Origin: Planctomycetaceae bacterium
Lineage (GTDB): Bacteria > Planctomycetota > Planctomycetia > Planctomycetales > Planctomycetaceae
Direction: 5' to 3'
Assembly (NCBI GenBank): GCA_021732975.1
Contig: JAKFWC010000013.1
Span: forward strand, 1 to 64,000
DNA: 64,000 nucleotides
The position numbers and the translations under genes were made by a program. Positions within the stretch are counted from its first letter, which is position 1; every line of letters starts with the position of its first letter. Under the pieces are notes generated by a model, which saw only the letters and a program-made list of their open reading frames with translations, was not told the origin of the DNA and ran no database searches. This document shows positions 1 through 8,500 of the stretch, in pieces.

Positions 1-129
1 TCTCCTGAAAGATGCCGTTTTGCTCGGTGCGTCATTGTGGACGGCAGCGGAGGCATGGCAAACGGCGTTACGCCAGAGCAAAGGATCGCATTGAAGGCTC
101 ACGATGCTGACCTTCGCTGAGAGATGTAG

Positions 130-471
130 ATGATCCAACTGAAACGAGCCTACGAAACAGCGTCCCCGAATGATGGTTTGCGCATTCTGGTCGAGCGGCT
201 ATGGCCCCGTGGAGTCAGCAAGCAGAATGCACAAATCGACCTCTGGCTAAAAGACCTCGCCCCCAGCACCGAACTTCGGAAGTGGTACGGCCACGATCCC
301 GACCGCTGGCCGGAATTTCGGAAGCGTTATTGGGCTGAACTCGGCGACTTGGGGGACTTCCTGGTTTTGTTGAAGTATGTCATCAAGGTGCGGAAGGCCA
401 CATTTGTCTTCGCCGCCAGCGACGAGGAACGCAATAGTGCAGTGGCTCTGAAGGAGTTTCTGGAAGGTTGA
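130..471 (+). CDS. DUF488 family protein
   Basis: This 113-aa protein carries the DUF488 hallmark near the N-terminus: an ILVERLWPRGV segment (about residues 20-30) followed by WLKDLAPSTELRKWYGHDP. The length is normal for the family. The family is widespread in bacteria and its biochemical role is unsettled, so none is assigned. The ATG at 130 is the only sensible start; there is no strong Shine-Dalgarno before it. It is followed 15 bases later by a chimeric membrane protein on the same strand, so the two may be co-transcribed. Confidence 0.85.
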   Translation: MIQLKRAYETASPNDGLRILVERLWPRGVSKQNAQIDLWLKDLAPSTELRKWYGHDPDRWPEFRKRYWAELGDLGDFLVLLKYVIKVRKATFVFAASDEERNSAVALKEFLEG

Positions 472-486
472 TTCGCAGGAGCATCC

Positions 487-903
487 ATGAACTACGGCTT
501 CATCGCCATCCCTGACGCCGAGGTTCCTCTGGCACTTGAGCCAGTCTTCCAGCACGTCGTCACGACCTATGCCAGCGAAGCCAACAAGACGGTGAGCGTG
601 TGGCGGGCCGTGCCGGACGACCTGCTCGACTTCAAGCCGCTCATCTTCGCCGTGGCCTACTTCTTCATCCGTTGGATCACCGCCCGGACGACGCTCCAGC
701 TTCTCGGCGTAGGGCTGCTGTGGGTCGTGCTGACGGTCCTGTTCGAGATCGGGCTGGGGCGGTTCGTCCTCGGCCTGCCGTGGGAGCGGATCACCGAGGA
801 CTACGACGTGACCCGTGGCGGGTTCATGGGGCTGGGTCTGCTGTTCATGGCGGCATCGCCCCGTCTGGCAGCGTGGTTGCGAGGGTCGCCCGTCCCCGAC
901 TAG
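487..903 (+). CDS. Chimeric protein: DinB-family N-terminus joined to a membrane protein C-terminus
   Basis: The 138-aa product reads as two unrelated pieces. Residues 1 to about 50 (FQHVVTTYASEANKTVSVW, then DDLLDFKP) look like the start of a DinB-family four-helix protein and stop where its helical bundle should continue. From about residue 51 the sequence becomes hydrophobic (LIFAVAYFFIRWITARTT, then LLGVGLLWVVLTVLFEIGLG) and ends like a small integral membrane protein of unknown function. The most economical explanation is an in-frame deletion that fused two adjacent genes. An assembly join is also possible. Whether the product folds is unknown. The stop overlaps the end of the convergent VOC gene. 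Confidence 0.6.
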   Translation: MNYGFIAIPDAEVPLALEPVFQHVVTTYASEANKTVSVWRAVPDDLLDFKPLIFAVAYFFIRWITARTTLQLLGVGLLWVVLTVLFEIGLGRFVLGLPWERITEDYDVTRGGFMGLGLLFMAASPRLAAWLRGSPVPD

Positions 904-1304
904 GGAACCGATGCGTCGGTAGACCGTGGCCCCACCAAGTCCCAGCGGTTGCCGTACAGGTCGAGGAAAACGGCGACGACCCCGTACTCCTCGACCCTCG
1001 GCTCCTCGGCGAACCGGACGCCCCGGCCTCGCATCTCGTGGTAGTCCCGCCAGAAATCGTCGGTCTGGAGGAACAGGAACACCCGCCCGCCTGTCTGGTC
1101 GCCCACCCGTGCCGATTGTTCCGGGGTCGCCGCTTTCGCCAACAGCAGTGCCGTGCCGCCACCGCACGGGCGCACCGTCACCCAGCGTTTGCCGCTCGGA
1201 AGTGGGGTGTCCTCGACCGTGAACCGCAAGACCTGGGTGAAGAAGTGGATCGCCTCGTCGTAGTCACGGACGACCAGGGCGACGGCGGCAATCAAGTTCG
1301 GCAT
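900..1304 (-). CDS. VOC-family (glyoxalase/bleomycin resistance-like) protein
   Basis: A 134-aa single-module VOC protein. It starts MPNLIAAVALVVRDYDEAI, then has a central GGGTALLLAKA strand and ends VFLDLYGNRWDLVGP, the usual last strand with a metal-ligand-type glutamate/aspartate region. VOC proteins bind a metal or small molecule and include glyoxalase I-like enzymes, dioxygenases and antibiotic-binding proteins; the substrate cannot be told here. The ATG at 1304 is preferred over an upstream in-frame start at 1325 because VOC domains begin directly with this strand. It converges with the chimeric gene and overlaps its last codon. Confidence 0.85.
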   Translation of the reverse strand: MPNLIAAVALVVRDYDEAIHFFTQVLRFTVEDTPLPSGKRWVTVRPCGGGTALLLAKAATPEQSARVGDQTGGRVFLFLQTDDFWRDYHEMRGRGVRFAEEPRVEEYGVVAVFLDLYGNRWDLVGPRSTDASVP

Positions 1305-1340
1305 GATTCGATCCTCTACTTCCAATACAGCTTTGCCGAA

Positions 1341-1922
1341 TCACTTCGCCACCCGCACGACCTGGATCGACTCGATCTCCAGTTTGAACGGCCCGGCTTT
1401 CTTGTCGCTGAGCATGAAGCCGAGGGCGTTGATCTCCTTCGGGTCAACAACCCCTTCGTCCTTCACCGGTCTTCCGAACGAAGTCGCCTCGAACTTGTCC
1501 AGCGGGACTTTGACCTCGATCCACTCTTCCTTCTTCGTCTGCACCGTGGCACGGTACGAGAAGGCGATCAGCGGCTTATTGAGGTAGAGGTTCAGCATAT
1601 ATTCCCGGCCATCGCCTTTCACCTTGGCGACCACGGTATCACCTTTTTCAAAGCCGAGCTTCTTTGCCTTCGTCCGCACCGAGGCGAAGCCACCGTTGTT
1701 CTCCAGCGACAACGAGCCGAAGAACTCCATCGTCTTCTTGTCAGTGATCTTGAACTTGCCTTCGGAGACGCCACCCATCACGCCGTCATTGACCGTCTGC
1801 CATTCCTTCGCAGCATCGGCTCCGGTGAAGTCGAACAGGGTTTGCGGCGTGTCTTCAGCCATGACGAACGACCCGAAGACCAGAAGAATAAAAGCTGCGG
1901 AGACGATGTTCTTGCTAACCAT
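1341..1922 (-). CDS. Exported CIA30-like protein
   Basis: The 193-aa product has an N-terminal signal peptide (VSAAFILLVFGSFVMA, cleavage likely after residue 22) followed by a CIA30-type beta-sandwich: LFDFTGADAAKEWQTVNDGVMGG, a FFGSLSLENNGGFASVRT strand and a C-terminal LGFMLSDKKAGPFKLEIESI segment. CIA30 was named from a mitochondrial complex I assembly factor. Bacterial exported members are carbohydrate-binding-like and mostly uncharacterised. Nothing nearby suggests complex I assembly, so a periplasmic binding role is more likely. It lies upstream of the VOC gene on the same strand with a 36-base gap. Confidence 0.8.
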   Translation of the reverse strand: MVSKNIVSAAFILLVFGSFVMAEDTPQTLFDFTGADAAKEWQTVNDGVMGGVSEGKFKITDKKTMEFFGSLSLENNGGFASVRTKAKKLGFEKGDTVVAKVKGDGREYMLNLYLNKPLIAFSYRATVQTKKEEWIEVKVPLDKFEATSFGRPVKDEGVVDPKEINALGFMLSDKKAGPFKLEIESIQVVRVAK

Positions 1923-1954
1923 TTTCTACTCCTGATTCGTCCACACGGCGATTC

Positions 1955-2551
1955 TCAACCGCCCATTACTTCGTCGCCAGAACTTACAGCCCTCAGCATG
2001 GAGGCTGCCGAGTCCCGCCCGAATCGTTTTTGAGTTCGGCGTACTATTGGATAACCGAGCCGGATCAAGATGTGGTTCGGTCGGGAAAAGGCCAGGATGT
2101 CGTACCACACGCTGTCGTCGGCCCGGTCCCATTCGATCAAGAATCGTTCTTCACCGCTCTCAACGTGGCCGGGCAAGGTTCCGTAAGCGAAACCGAACTT
2201 GCTGATCGGCCCTGATTCGTCCACGACATACACGATTCGGGCTGAGTTCAACCACCACATGCCGATGGCCCACCCCATCACCGCCACAACCTCGCCGGGC
2301 TTGATTGGGGTGTCTGGCGACCACGCTTCGACCCAGCCCAGCCGAAACTGCTCCCATCGCTGCAAGGCAGCTTTCGCCGAATGGAACACGGCCTCGCCTT
2401 CGCCCAGCCTGATCCGGGTGCGATCCACGACATACCCAGCAGGCGGTGTCGTTGCGGTTGCTCCCACCGCCGAATAACTGAAGTCCAGCACCGCCTGTTC
2501 CGTCAAGAAGCGGCGCATGGATTCGGCAGATGGTTTTCGCAACGACAACAT
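1955..2551 (-). CDS. DUF1990 family protein
   Basis: The 198-aa protein shows the DUF1990 pattern: an N-terminal helix, then RIRLGEGEAVFHSAKAALQ and WVEAWSPDTPIKPGEVVAVM, and a C-terminal FGFAYGTLPGHVESGEERF segment followed by a PIVRRTQKRFGRDS tail. These match the family core over nearly full length. The family has a lipid-binding-like fold and no agreed function. It is often near NmrA-like oxidoreductases, and here one lies divergently 121 bases away. Confidence 0.85.
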   Translation of the reverse strand: MLSLRKPSAESMRRFLTEQAVLDFSYSAVGATATTPPAGYVVDRTRIRLGEGEAVFHSAKAALQRWEQFRLGWVEAWSPDTPIKPGEVVAVMGWAIGMWWLNSARIVYVVDESGPISKFGFAYGTLPGHVESGEERFLIEWDRADDSVWYDILAFSRPNHILIRLGYPIVRRTQKRFGRDSAASMLRAVSSGDEVMGG

Positions 2552-2672
2552 CCAATTCCTCGATCTCGTCCTCAGCGAAGCATGTGCTGCGGTTCAATAA
2601 GCGTTAAAATGTCCCTGTTGAATAGTATCCGTAAAGCAACTCGCTTCCCAACCGGGAGTTCGACCGAACACG

Positions 2673-3605
2673 ATGCCGCTACCTGAGCCGGAAAGTGCTG
2701 ATCTCCCCGTCGTGCTGTTGACGGGTGCATCCGGCTACGTCGGCGGTCGGCTGATTCCTCTGCTCGAAAAACAGCCGGTGATTCTCCGGTGTCTGGCCCG
2801 CAAACCTGACAGCCTTCGGGACTCCGTGAAGGATTCTACGCAAGTCGTCCAAGGAGATGTTCTCGACGCCACATCACTGGATGCAGCATTAGAAGGCGTC
2901 CATACGGCCTATTACCTCGTGCATCTGATGTCTGGGTCGAAAAACTTCGAGAAAGAGGATCGGCAGGCGGCATCCAACTTCGCCCAGGCTGCGAAAAAGG
3001 CCGGGGTGAGTCGGATCGTCTACTTGGGTGGCCTAGGTGACGACGCCGAACCAAAACTCTCGCCACATCTGCGAAGTCGTCACGAAGTCGGCAAAATCCT
3101 GCGGGACTCAGGTGTGGACACCGTCGAGTTCCGGGCCGGGATGGTTGTCGGGGCGGGCAGCACGTCCTACCAGTTGATGAAGTCTTTGACGGATCGTCTG
3201 CCGGTCATGCTTTGTCCCCGCTGGCTCGCCACGGCAACGCAGCCCATCGCCGTGGACGACGTACTGGCCTACTTGCTGGCAGCGAAGGATTTGCCAATAG
3301 GCGAGAGCCGCATCTTCGAGATCGGTGGACCGGATGTCGTGACCTACGGGGACTTGATTCGAGAATATGCTCGACAAAGGGGCCTGCGACGTTTGTTGAT
3401 CTCCGTCCCCGTGCTGACTCCCTATCTCTCTGGACTCTGGCTGGCGCTCGTCACCCCCGCCACTTACGAGGTCGGTCGCCACTTGATCGAAGGACTGAAG
3501 AATCCCACGGTGGTTCGTGACAAGAAGGCTCTGGTGGCATTCCCGATTCGCCCGATGGGAGTGAAGGAAGCGATTCAGAAAGCCATCGCCAACACGAACG
3601 AATGA
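2673..3605 (+). CDS. NmrA-like atypical SDR, NAD(P)-binding protein
   Basis: A 310-aa atypical short-chain dehydrogenase/reductase. The dinucleotide-binding glycine motif TGASGYVGG lies at about residues 18-26 with a following acidic/basic strand (CLARKPD). Next come VVQGDVLDATSLDAAL and YYLVHLM, the usual substrate-pocket strands, and the downstream region AGMVVGAGSTSY. There is no classical YxxxK dyad, as expected for NmrA/YbjT-like members, which may be redox sensors rather than enzymes. A weak purine-rich stretch precedes the ATG at 2673. It pairs divergently with the DUF1990 gene. Confidence 0.85.
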   Translation: MPLPEPESADLPVVLLTGASGYVGGRLIPLLEKQPVILRCLARKPDSLRDSVKDSTQVVQGDVLDATSLDAALEGVHTAYYLVHLMSGSKNFEKEDRQAASNFAQAAKKAGVSRIVYLGGLGDDAEPKLSPHLRSRHEVGKILRDSGVDTVEFRAGMVVGAGSTSYQLMKSLTDRLPVMLCPRWLATATQPIAVDDVLAYLLAAKDLPIGESRIFEIGGPDVVTYGDLIREYARQRGLRRLLISVPVLTPYLSGLWLALVTPATYEVGRHLIEGLKNPTVVRDKKALVAFPIRPMGVKEAIQKAIANTNE

Positions 3606-3614
3606 ATTGCCCGG

Positions 3615-3854
3615 TCAGGCTTTGTTGCGAACTTTCTTGGGTTTGGGCTGCTGCTCCAGTTCGTTCTTCAACTTCAGAACTGCCGCTTCTTTGGCCTTCG
3701 CCTCGACCTCCACGGTGATTTTCAGTTTTTTCCAGCACTCTGGGAAGTCTTTCACTTCGATGAAGTTGAGATCGGGCTTCTGGTGCCAGTGATCGAGTGC
3801 CGTCCCAACAAGGTGACCTGCCTGGCGTATTCGGAAGCCACCAGATTCCCACAC
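3615..3854 (-). CDS. Small hypothetical protein, possibly a 5'-truncated gene
   Basis: This 79-aa reading frame starts with GTG. A stop codon lies four codons further upstream in frame, with no Shine-Dalgarno visible. The middle (KPDLNFIEVKDFPECWKKL) and the charged C-terminal helix (VEVEAKAKEAAVLKLKNELE) look protein-like, and the tail is lysine-rich. I do not recognise the family. The short length and abrupt 5' end would fit the C-terminal remnant of a longer gene. Confidence 0.4.
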   Translation of the reverse strand: MWESGGFRIRQAGHLVGTALDHWHQKPDLNFIEVKDFPECWKKLKITVEVEAKAKEAAVLKLKNELEQQPKPKKVRNKA

Positions 3855-3950
3855 CGAGTAGAGAAGTTACTATTCCGTGCTGGAGTCGTTCGATAGGCAC
3901 CATTTCCTGCGTCCGGTCATCACCTATCGCTGACCGGACGCAGCAAAAGA

Positions 3951-4439
3951 TCACATGCCGGGTTCTGCCGCTTGGACTCCCGGCTGGTAATGGTTGTAGA
4001 TAAAGACGGGAATTTTCAGACCGCCAAGATGGCTCTGGATCAGAGGCCGGACTTCAGCCCAATCCAGACCACCCACGCCGGTCGCCAGTCTTGGGAGAGC
4101 GATGCTCTTGATCTCTTCCCTCTCCAACTCGTGCTGAAGCCGCCGCAAACAATGGTTCACATTAGCGGTCGTGGCTTTGTCGGGTTTCTTTCCGTGACTG
4201 TGTTCGCCGTCCTGAGTCATTAGGCAAAATACTCGGACGTTGAATCCACCCCACGCCCACATCTCACCGGGCTTTGGATGGCACTGGTTTGCATAGTGGC
4301 GAAAGTCCTTCGCCATCATCGGCCACTTCTCTCGCAAGGCCAAAGCGAGTCCTTGATCGAAGTGATCGTTGGGAGCGATGCCGTGGGCAATGGCTTGAGC
4401 TTTGGTCAGCAGAATGTCACCTGAGACTTCGTGAATCAT
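3951..4439 (-). CDS. Macro-domain (ADP-ribose-binding) protein
   Basis: A stand-alone macro domain of 162 aa. It begins MIHEVSGDILLTKAQAIAHG, the ADP-ribose-pocket strand and loop. A conserved LPRLATGVGGLDWAEV glycine-rich phosphate-binding loop follows at about residues 118-133, with a final strand (IPVFIYNHY). Macro domains bind or hydrolyse ADP-ribose and its derivatives. The histidine in place of the usual catalytic asparagine after the first strand (IAHGIAPNDHF) makes hydrolase activity uncertain. The ATG at 4439 is chosen because the fold starts there; an in-frame start 18 bases upstream adds six residues with no domain match. Confidence 0.8.
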   Translation of the reverse strand: MIHEVSGDILLTKAQAIAHGIAPNDHFDQGLALALREKWPMMAKDFRHYANQCHPKPGEMWAWGGFNVRVFCLMTQDGEHSHGKKPDKATTANVNHCLRRLQHELEREEIKSIALPRLATGVGGLDWAEVRPLIQSHLGGLKIPVFIYNHYQPGVQAAEPGM

Positions 4440-4550
4440 GATCGTCCTTGGTTGCAAGCAGGGAGCATTTTAGGCTGGCAGAAATTAAATTGCGGCATTG
4501 CTTCAGGTCAGTACCACAGTGATTCACTCCAGCAATTCAATTTCATCATG

Positions 4551-4946
4551 TTACCAATTCATCCAGGTGATCGACAGTTGCAGGACTGTCGCCAGCGACA
4601 CCCATACGAAATACGGAACCTGGGCGACGGCGACCCAGCGGTAGTGCCGCCAGACAACGACCATCATCCAGATGATCGTGGCCCACACGATCAGAATATC
4701 CACCGCCGCCAGCGGCAGGTTTCGCATCCCAAACTGAATCGGCGTGAAGATCAGGTTCGCCACAAGGTTGATGGCGAACGGCAACGCCACCAGCCAACCG
4801 ACCTTGCCTCGAAACATCTGCACAAACACGAACCCAAAGCTGACGAGGATGATCGGGTAGAGAATCTGCCAGATAAGCCCGATGGTCGCTGGGGCAGGTG
4901 TCCAAGAGGGTTTGGCGAGCGAGTTGTACCATTCGATCCAGAGCAT
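4551..4946 (-). CDS. TspO/MBR family protein
   Basis: A 131-aa membrane protein with five hydrophobic segments and the TspO signature: WYNSLAKPSWTPAPATIGLIW near the start, then NLVANLIFTPIQFGMRNLPLA in the middle, followed by WRHYRWVAVAQVPYFVW. TspO proteins bind tetrapyrroles and sterol-like ligands and act in stress responses. The start at 4946 places the first conserved aromatic cluster at the N-terminus as in homologues; an upstream frame to 4985 is possible. It lies just downstream of the P-type ATPase on the same strand, so read-through is plausible. Confidence 0.88.
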   Translation of the reverse strand: MLWIEWYNSLAKPSWTPAPATIGLIWQILYPIILVSFGFVFVQMFRGKVGWLVALPFAINLVANLIFTPIQFGMRNLPLAAVDILIVWATIIWMMVVVWRHYRWVAVAQVPYFVWVSLATVLQLSITWMNW

Positions 4947-5007
4947 TGTCTGAGTCACTTTCTTGAGCGGACATCTTGGCGGCACGAGGCTTCACCGGCG
5001 ATTCGGT

Positions 5008-7560
5008 TCAAGTCCACCACTTCTGTTTGAACAACTTCAGACCCTCGAACCAAATCACGCTCAAGAACCCACCCGCCAGACAAAGGGCCAGGTCATTGAG
5101 ATGCAGCGTCGAGAAGTGAAATATGTTACGCAGGAACGGGACGTAGAGTGCCAGACCGAGGAAGAAGGTCGTGCCGCCGATGACCCACCAGAGGGCAGCG
5201 TTGGGGGTTCGCAACGTGGCCCAGATCGTGCGGGTCCACGAACGGTTGGCAAAGATCAGGCCCAGGTTAGCGACGACGAGCGTGGTGAAACTCAAGGCGG
5301 TGGCGTCCGAGGCGTTGAGCCAGCCCCACAATGCTGAAAGATAAATCGCCAGGACGATCAGCAGGCCGCTCGCTCCTTGTAACAGCCCCAGGCCCAGCAG
5401 CCGCCCGCCAAACAAGGGTAGCGTGGGGTTCCGTGGTGGGCGGCTCATCACATCAGCGTCTTCCGGTTCCGCTTCAAACACGACCGAACACGCCGGGTCG
5501 ATCACCAGTTCCAGAAACAGAATATGCACGGGCATGAGAGCAATCGGCCCGCCCAGCAGCACGGGGACAATCGACATCCCGGCAATCGGCACATGGACTG
5601 CCACGATGTAAGTCATTGCTTTTTGCAGGTGGTCATAAATCCGACGCCCCATGCGGACGGAATGAACGATGGAAGCGAAATCGTCGTCCAAAAGAACGAG
5701 CGAAGCAGCTTCACGAGCCACGTCGGTCCCACGCCCACCCATCGCAATGCCGATGTGGGCCGCTTTGAGTGCGGGAGCGTCGTTCACGCCATCACCCGTC
5801 ATGGCGACGACTTCGCCATTGGCCTTCAGTGCATTGACCAGTCGCAGCTTTTGTTCGGGGACCATGCGGGCAAAGACGTTGATCGTTCGCACTCGCAGTT
5901 GCAGTTCCGCTTCGTCCAGCTTCTCCAATTCGGGACCAGTGATGATCTCATCCACGGGTTTGATGCCCGCCTGCCGAGCGATGCTCTTGGCCGTGGTTGG
6001 GTGATCGCCGGTAATCATCACGACTCGAATGCCCGCCGTGTAGCACTCTTCCACGGCGGCGGGAACGGTCGGGCGCACCGGGTCGGCCAGACCGACGAGG
6101 CCCAGGAACTCGAACGTGAAGTCGTGCTGCTCGCCGGGCAAAGCCTGTTGCCCGAACACGCCTCTGGCGACACCTAACACTCGAAGCCCATCCTGAGCCA
6201 TTGCTGCCACCTGTTCGCCAATCGCCTTCGTGCGGTCAGCACTCAGATGGCACAGATCAGCAATCGCTTCCGGCGCACCTTTCGTCGCCAGAACGTAATC
6301 TTTGCCAGTGGGCGACTTCCAAACGTGCGACATCGCCAACAGGCTCGGCGACAACGAGTATCCTCGTTCCAGTGTCCAGTCGGCGTGAAGATGTTCGGTT
6401 TGAGCGAGACGAGCATTGCCGAGATCGTGGAACGCCTTCTCCATTGGGTCAAATGGGTCACGTTGGCTCGCCAGGATGCCAAACTCCACAATCTCGTGGA
6501 ATTCTTCTGGCAACGCCTGAGCCGCCTGCTGCTCGACATCATGCACCGTTCCGTTCACCGCCAACTTGCGGATCGACATGCGGTTGGCGGTGAGTGTGCC
6601 GGTCTTATCGACACAGAGGACCGTGGCCGAGCCGAGAGTCTCAATCACTGGCACACGGCGAGCCAGAACTTTGATCTTCGACAAACGCCATGCACCCAGC
6701 GCAAGGAAGATGGTCAGCACAACCGGAAACTCTTCCGGCAACATTGCCATCGCCAAGGTGATCCCCGCCAGAATTCCCTGGAGCCAGTTTCCACGAGTGA
6801 GGCCGTAAATGACGACCACGAACACGCACAGTGCCAATCCCAGGATCGCCACTCGCCGCACGAGCAGCCCGACTTCAGTTTGCAGCCGGGTTCCTTCTAC
6901 TTGCACCGTTTGCAAAGCCTTGCCGATGTTGCCCATCTCGGTGTGGATGCCGGTAGACCGCACCTGGGCAATTCCCTGGCCTTGCACGATCAATGTCCCG
7001 GAGAAGACGAAGGGCAAGTCTTCGCCTCCGGGCCGAGTCATCTCACGAACGCCGTCCCAGGCAACTTTTCTGACCGGCACGGATTCGCCGGTGAGCAGCG
7101 ATTCATCGGTGGACAGGCTGTTGCAGGAGATAATCACGGAGTCTGCGGGAACCCGGTCGCCCTCGGCCAGCACCACAAGGTCATCGGGAACGACATCTCG
7201 GCCCGCAATGCGTTTTCGCTCGCCGCCACGGATCACAAGCGCACGAGGACTGGAAAGGTCACGCAGGGCTTCGAGCGCCCGCTCCGTCTTTCGTTCCTGA
7301 TAGAGCGTGATGCCCAGCACGACGAAGACGAAGCCGAGAAGCATTAGGGCTTCTTGCACGTCACCGAGGACCAAGTAGATCGTGCCACACGCCAGCAACA
7401 ACAGAAACATTGGCTCTCTAACAACTTCCCAAGCAGTCGCAAAGATGCTGCGACTTTTCGAGGAGGGAAGCTCGTTGTAGCCGTGCTGCTGCAATCGGAC
7501 GGCGACTTCGGCTTCCGAAAGGCCGGTCATTGTGTCTGCACTCGATTTGCTCTCCGTCAT
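5008..7560 (-). CDS. P-type cation-transporting ATPase (P2-like)
   Basis: An 850-aa P-type ATPase of usual P2 length. From the N-terminus it has a cation-ATPase N domain (LSEAEVAVRLQQHGYNELP), the actuator motif TGES (LLTGESVPV), the membrane motif PEEFP in M4 (AMLPEEFPVVLTIF), the phosphorylation loop DKTGTLT near residue 320, the hinge MTGDGVNDAPALKAA and a C-terminal bundle of membrane helices. It should pump a cation across the inner membrane using ATP. PEEFP instead of PEGLP separates it from typical Ca2+ pumps, so the ion is unknown. No metal-binding N-terminal domain is present. Confidence 0.92.
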   Translation of the reverse strand: MTESKSSADTMTGLSEAEVAVRLQQHGYNELPSSKSRSIFATAWEVVREPMFLLLLACGTIYLVLGDVQEALMLLGFVFVVLGITLYQERKTERALEALRDLSSPRALVIRGGERKRIAGRDVVPDDLVVLAEGDRVPADSVIISCNSLSTDESLLTGESVPVRKVAWDGVREMTRPGGEDLPFVFSGTLIVQGQGIAQVRSTGIHTEMGNIGKALQTVQVEGTRLQTEVGLLVRRVAILGLALCVFVVVIYGLTRGNWLQGILAGITLAMAMLPEEFPVVLTIFLALGAWRLSKIKVLARRVPVIETLGSATVLCVDKTGTLTANRMSIRKLAVNGTVHDVEQQAAQALPEEFHEIVEFGILASQRDPFDPMEKAFHDLGNARLAQTEHLHADWTLERGYSLSPSLLAMSHVWKSPTGKDYVLATKGAPEAIADLCHLSADRTKAIGEQVAAMAQDGLRVLGVARGVFGQQALPGEQHDFTFEFLGLVGLADPVRPTVPAAVEECYTAGIRVVMITGDHPTTAKSIARQAGIKPVDEIITGPELEKLDEAELQLRVRTINVFARMVPEQKLRLVNALKANGEVVAMTGDGVNDAPALKAAHIGIAMGGRGTDVAREAASLVLLDDDFASIVHSVRMGRRIYDHLQKAMTYIVAVHVPIAGMSIVPVLLGGPIALMPVHILFLELVIDPACSVVFEAEPEDADVMSRPPRNPTLPLFGGRLLGLGLLQGASGLLIVLAIYLSALWGWLNASDATALSFTTLVVANLGLIFANRSWTRTIWATLRTPNAALWWVIGGTTFFLGLALYVPFLRNIFHFSTLHLNDLALCLAGGFLSVIWFEGLKLFKQKWWT

Positions 7561-7651
7561 TCAAACCATGCTTTCTGATCGTTCCCAGGCCCGAATGTTC
7601 GTAAATGGCAATTGCCTGCCTCTCAATGCCATTCATGTTGTCCTGAGCGCA

Positions 7652-8500
7652 TTACCCAAAGCGGGGCGAGTCAACCAATGTAAAGACGACGACTTCTTCT
7701 CCCGTCACGGTGCTGATGTCGTGGTGCATACTTTGCACTTTTACGCCCGTGACCTCGTGGACCAGCGATTCCAACATCGGGCGTGCCAACTCCAGCAGTT
7801 GCTTCCGTGTCTGTTTGATGAGGTCACGGCCTTTTTCTGGCGAGACTGCTTTTCCAAGTTGTCGCTCGGCTAAAGTCAAAGTGCCGTGAATGCGCACAAC
7901 CAAGAGGTCTTTGATGAAGTGAGAGTGAATCTGCTCCGACCGCAACCCCATGTACTCCTCTTGAAAACCGATGATCCCTTCGCAGATTGCTGCTTGACTT
8001 TCTGCTTGTGTTAGAGCTTTCGATGGGCGTTCGCTTCTGATTCGTCGTGCTTCGCCCATTGGCAACCGGGAATGCGTTCCGGGGATTCCACTTCGGGGCT
8101 TGGGTGGCTGGCGGGAAGAGACGACCTTTACTCCGTCCAAGACTCCTTCGATGTCTTTGAGAGCAACTGGCTTGGCGAGTACAGCGTCGAACCCGGCCTT
8201 CTTCGCCAATGTTCTGTGTCCCTCGTCCGCATGGCCGGTGATCGCCACGATCTTGGAGCGAGTGAATGCAGGAAGCTGGCGAAATTGCTTTACAAGATGA
8301 CACCCATCCATGTCCGGCATGGCGAGGTCGATGAGCATCAGATCGGGCCGAAATGCTGTGGCAACGTCGAGTGCCTGACTCCCGCCATAGGTCACATGCA
8401 CTTGGTTGCCAAGTGCTTCCACGACCAAGCCCAAGGCATCAGCACCGTCTCGGTTGTCATCAACGATGAGTACCCGGAGTATTGGCTTGGTCGCCGTCAT
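7652..8500 (-). CDS. Response regulator fused to a DUF2294 domain
   Basis: The 282-aa product has an N-terminal receiver domain with the acidic pair in LIVDDNRDGADA, the phospho-acceptor aspartate at about residue 58 (LMLIDLAMPDMDG) and the switch lysine in LAKPVAL. After a linker of about 45 residues comes a DUF2294 domain (about 165-280; IHSHFIKDLLVVRIHGTLT and VTGVKVQSMHHDISTVTGE). There is no DNA-binding domain, so output is probably by protein interaction. Its ATG overlaps the stop of the hybrid kinase by one base (TGATG), which implies translational coupling and a partner relationship. Confidence 0.85.
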   Translation of the reverse strand: MTATKPILRVLIVDDNRDGADALGLVVEALGNQVHVTYGGSQALDVATAFRPDLMLIDLAMPDMDGCHLVKQFRQLPAFTRSKIVAITGHADEGHRTLAKKAGFDAVLAKPVALKDIEGVLDGVKVVSSRQPPKPRSGIPGTHSRLPMGEARRIRSERPSKALTQAESQAAICEGIIGFQEEYMGLRSEQIHSHFIKDLLVVRIHGTLTLAERQLGKAVSPEKGRDLIKQTRKQLLELARPMLESLVHEVTGVKVQSMHHDISTVTGEEVVVFTLVDSPRFG

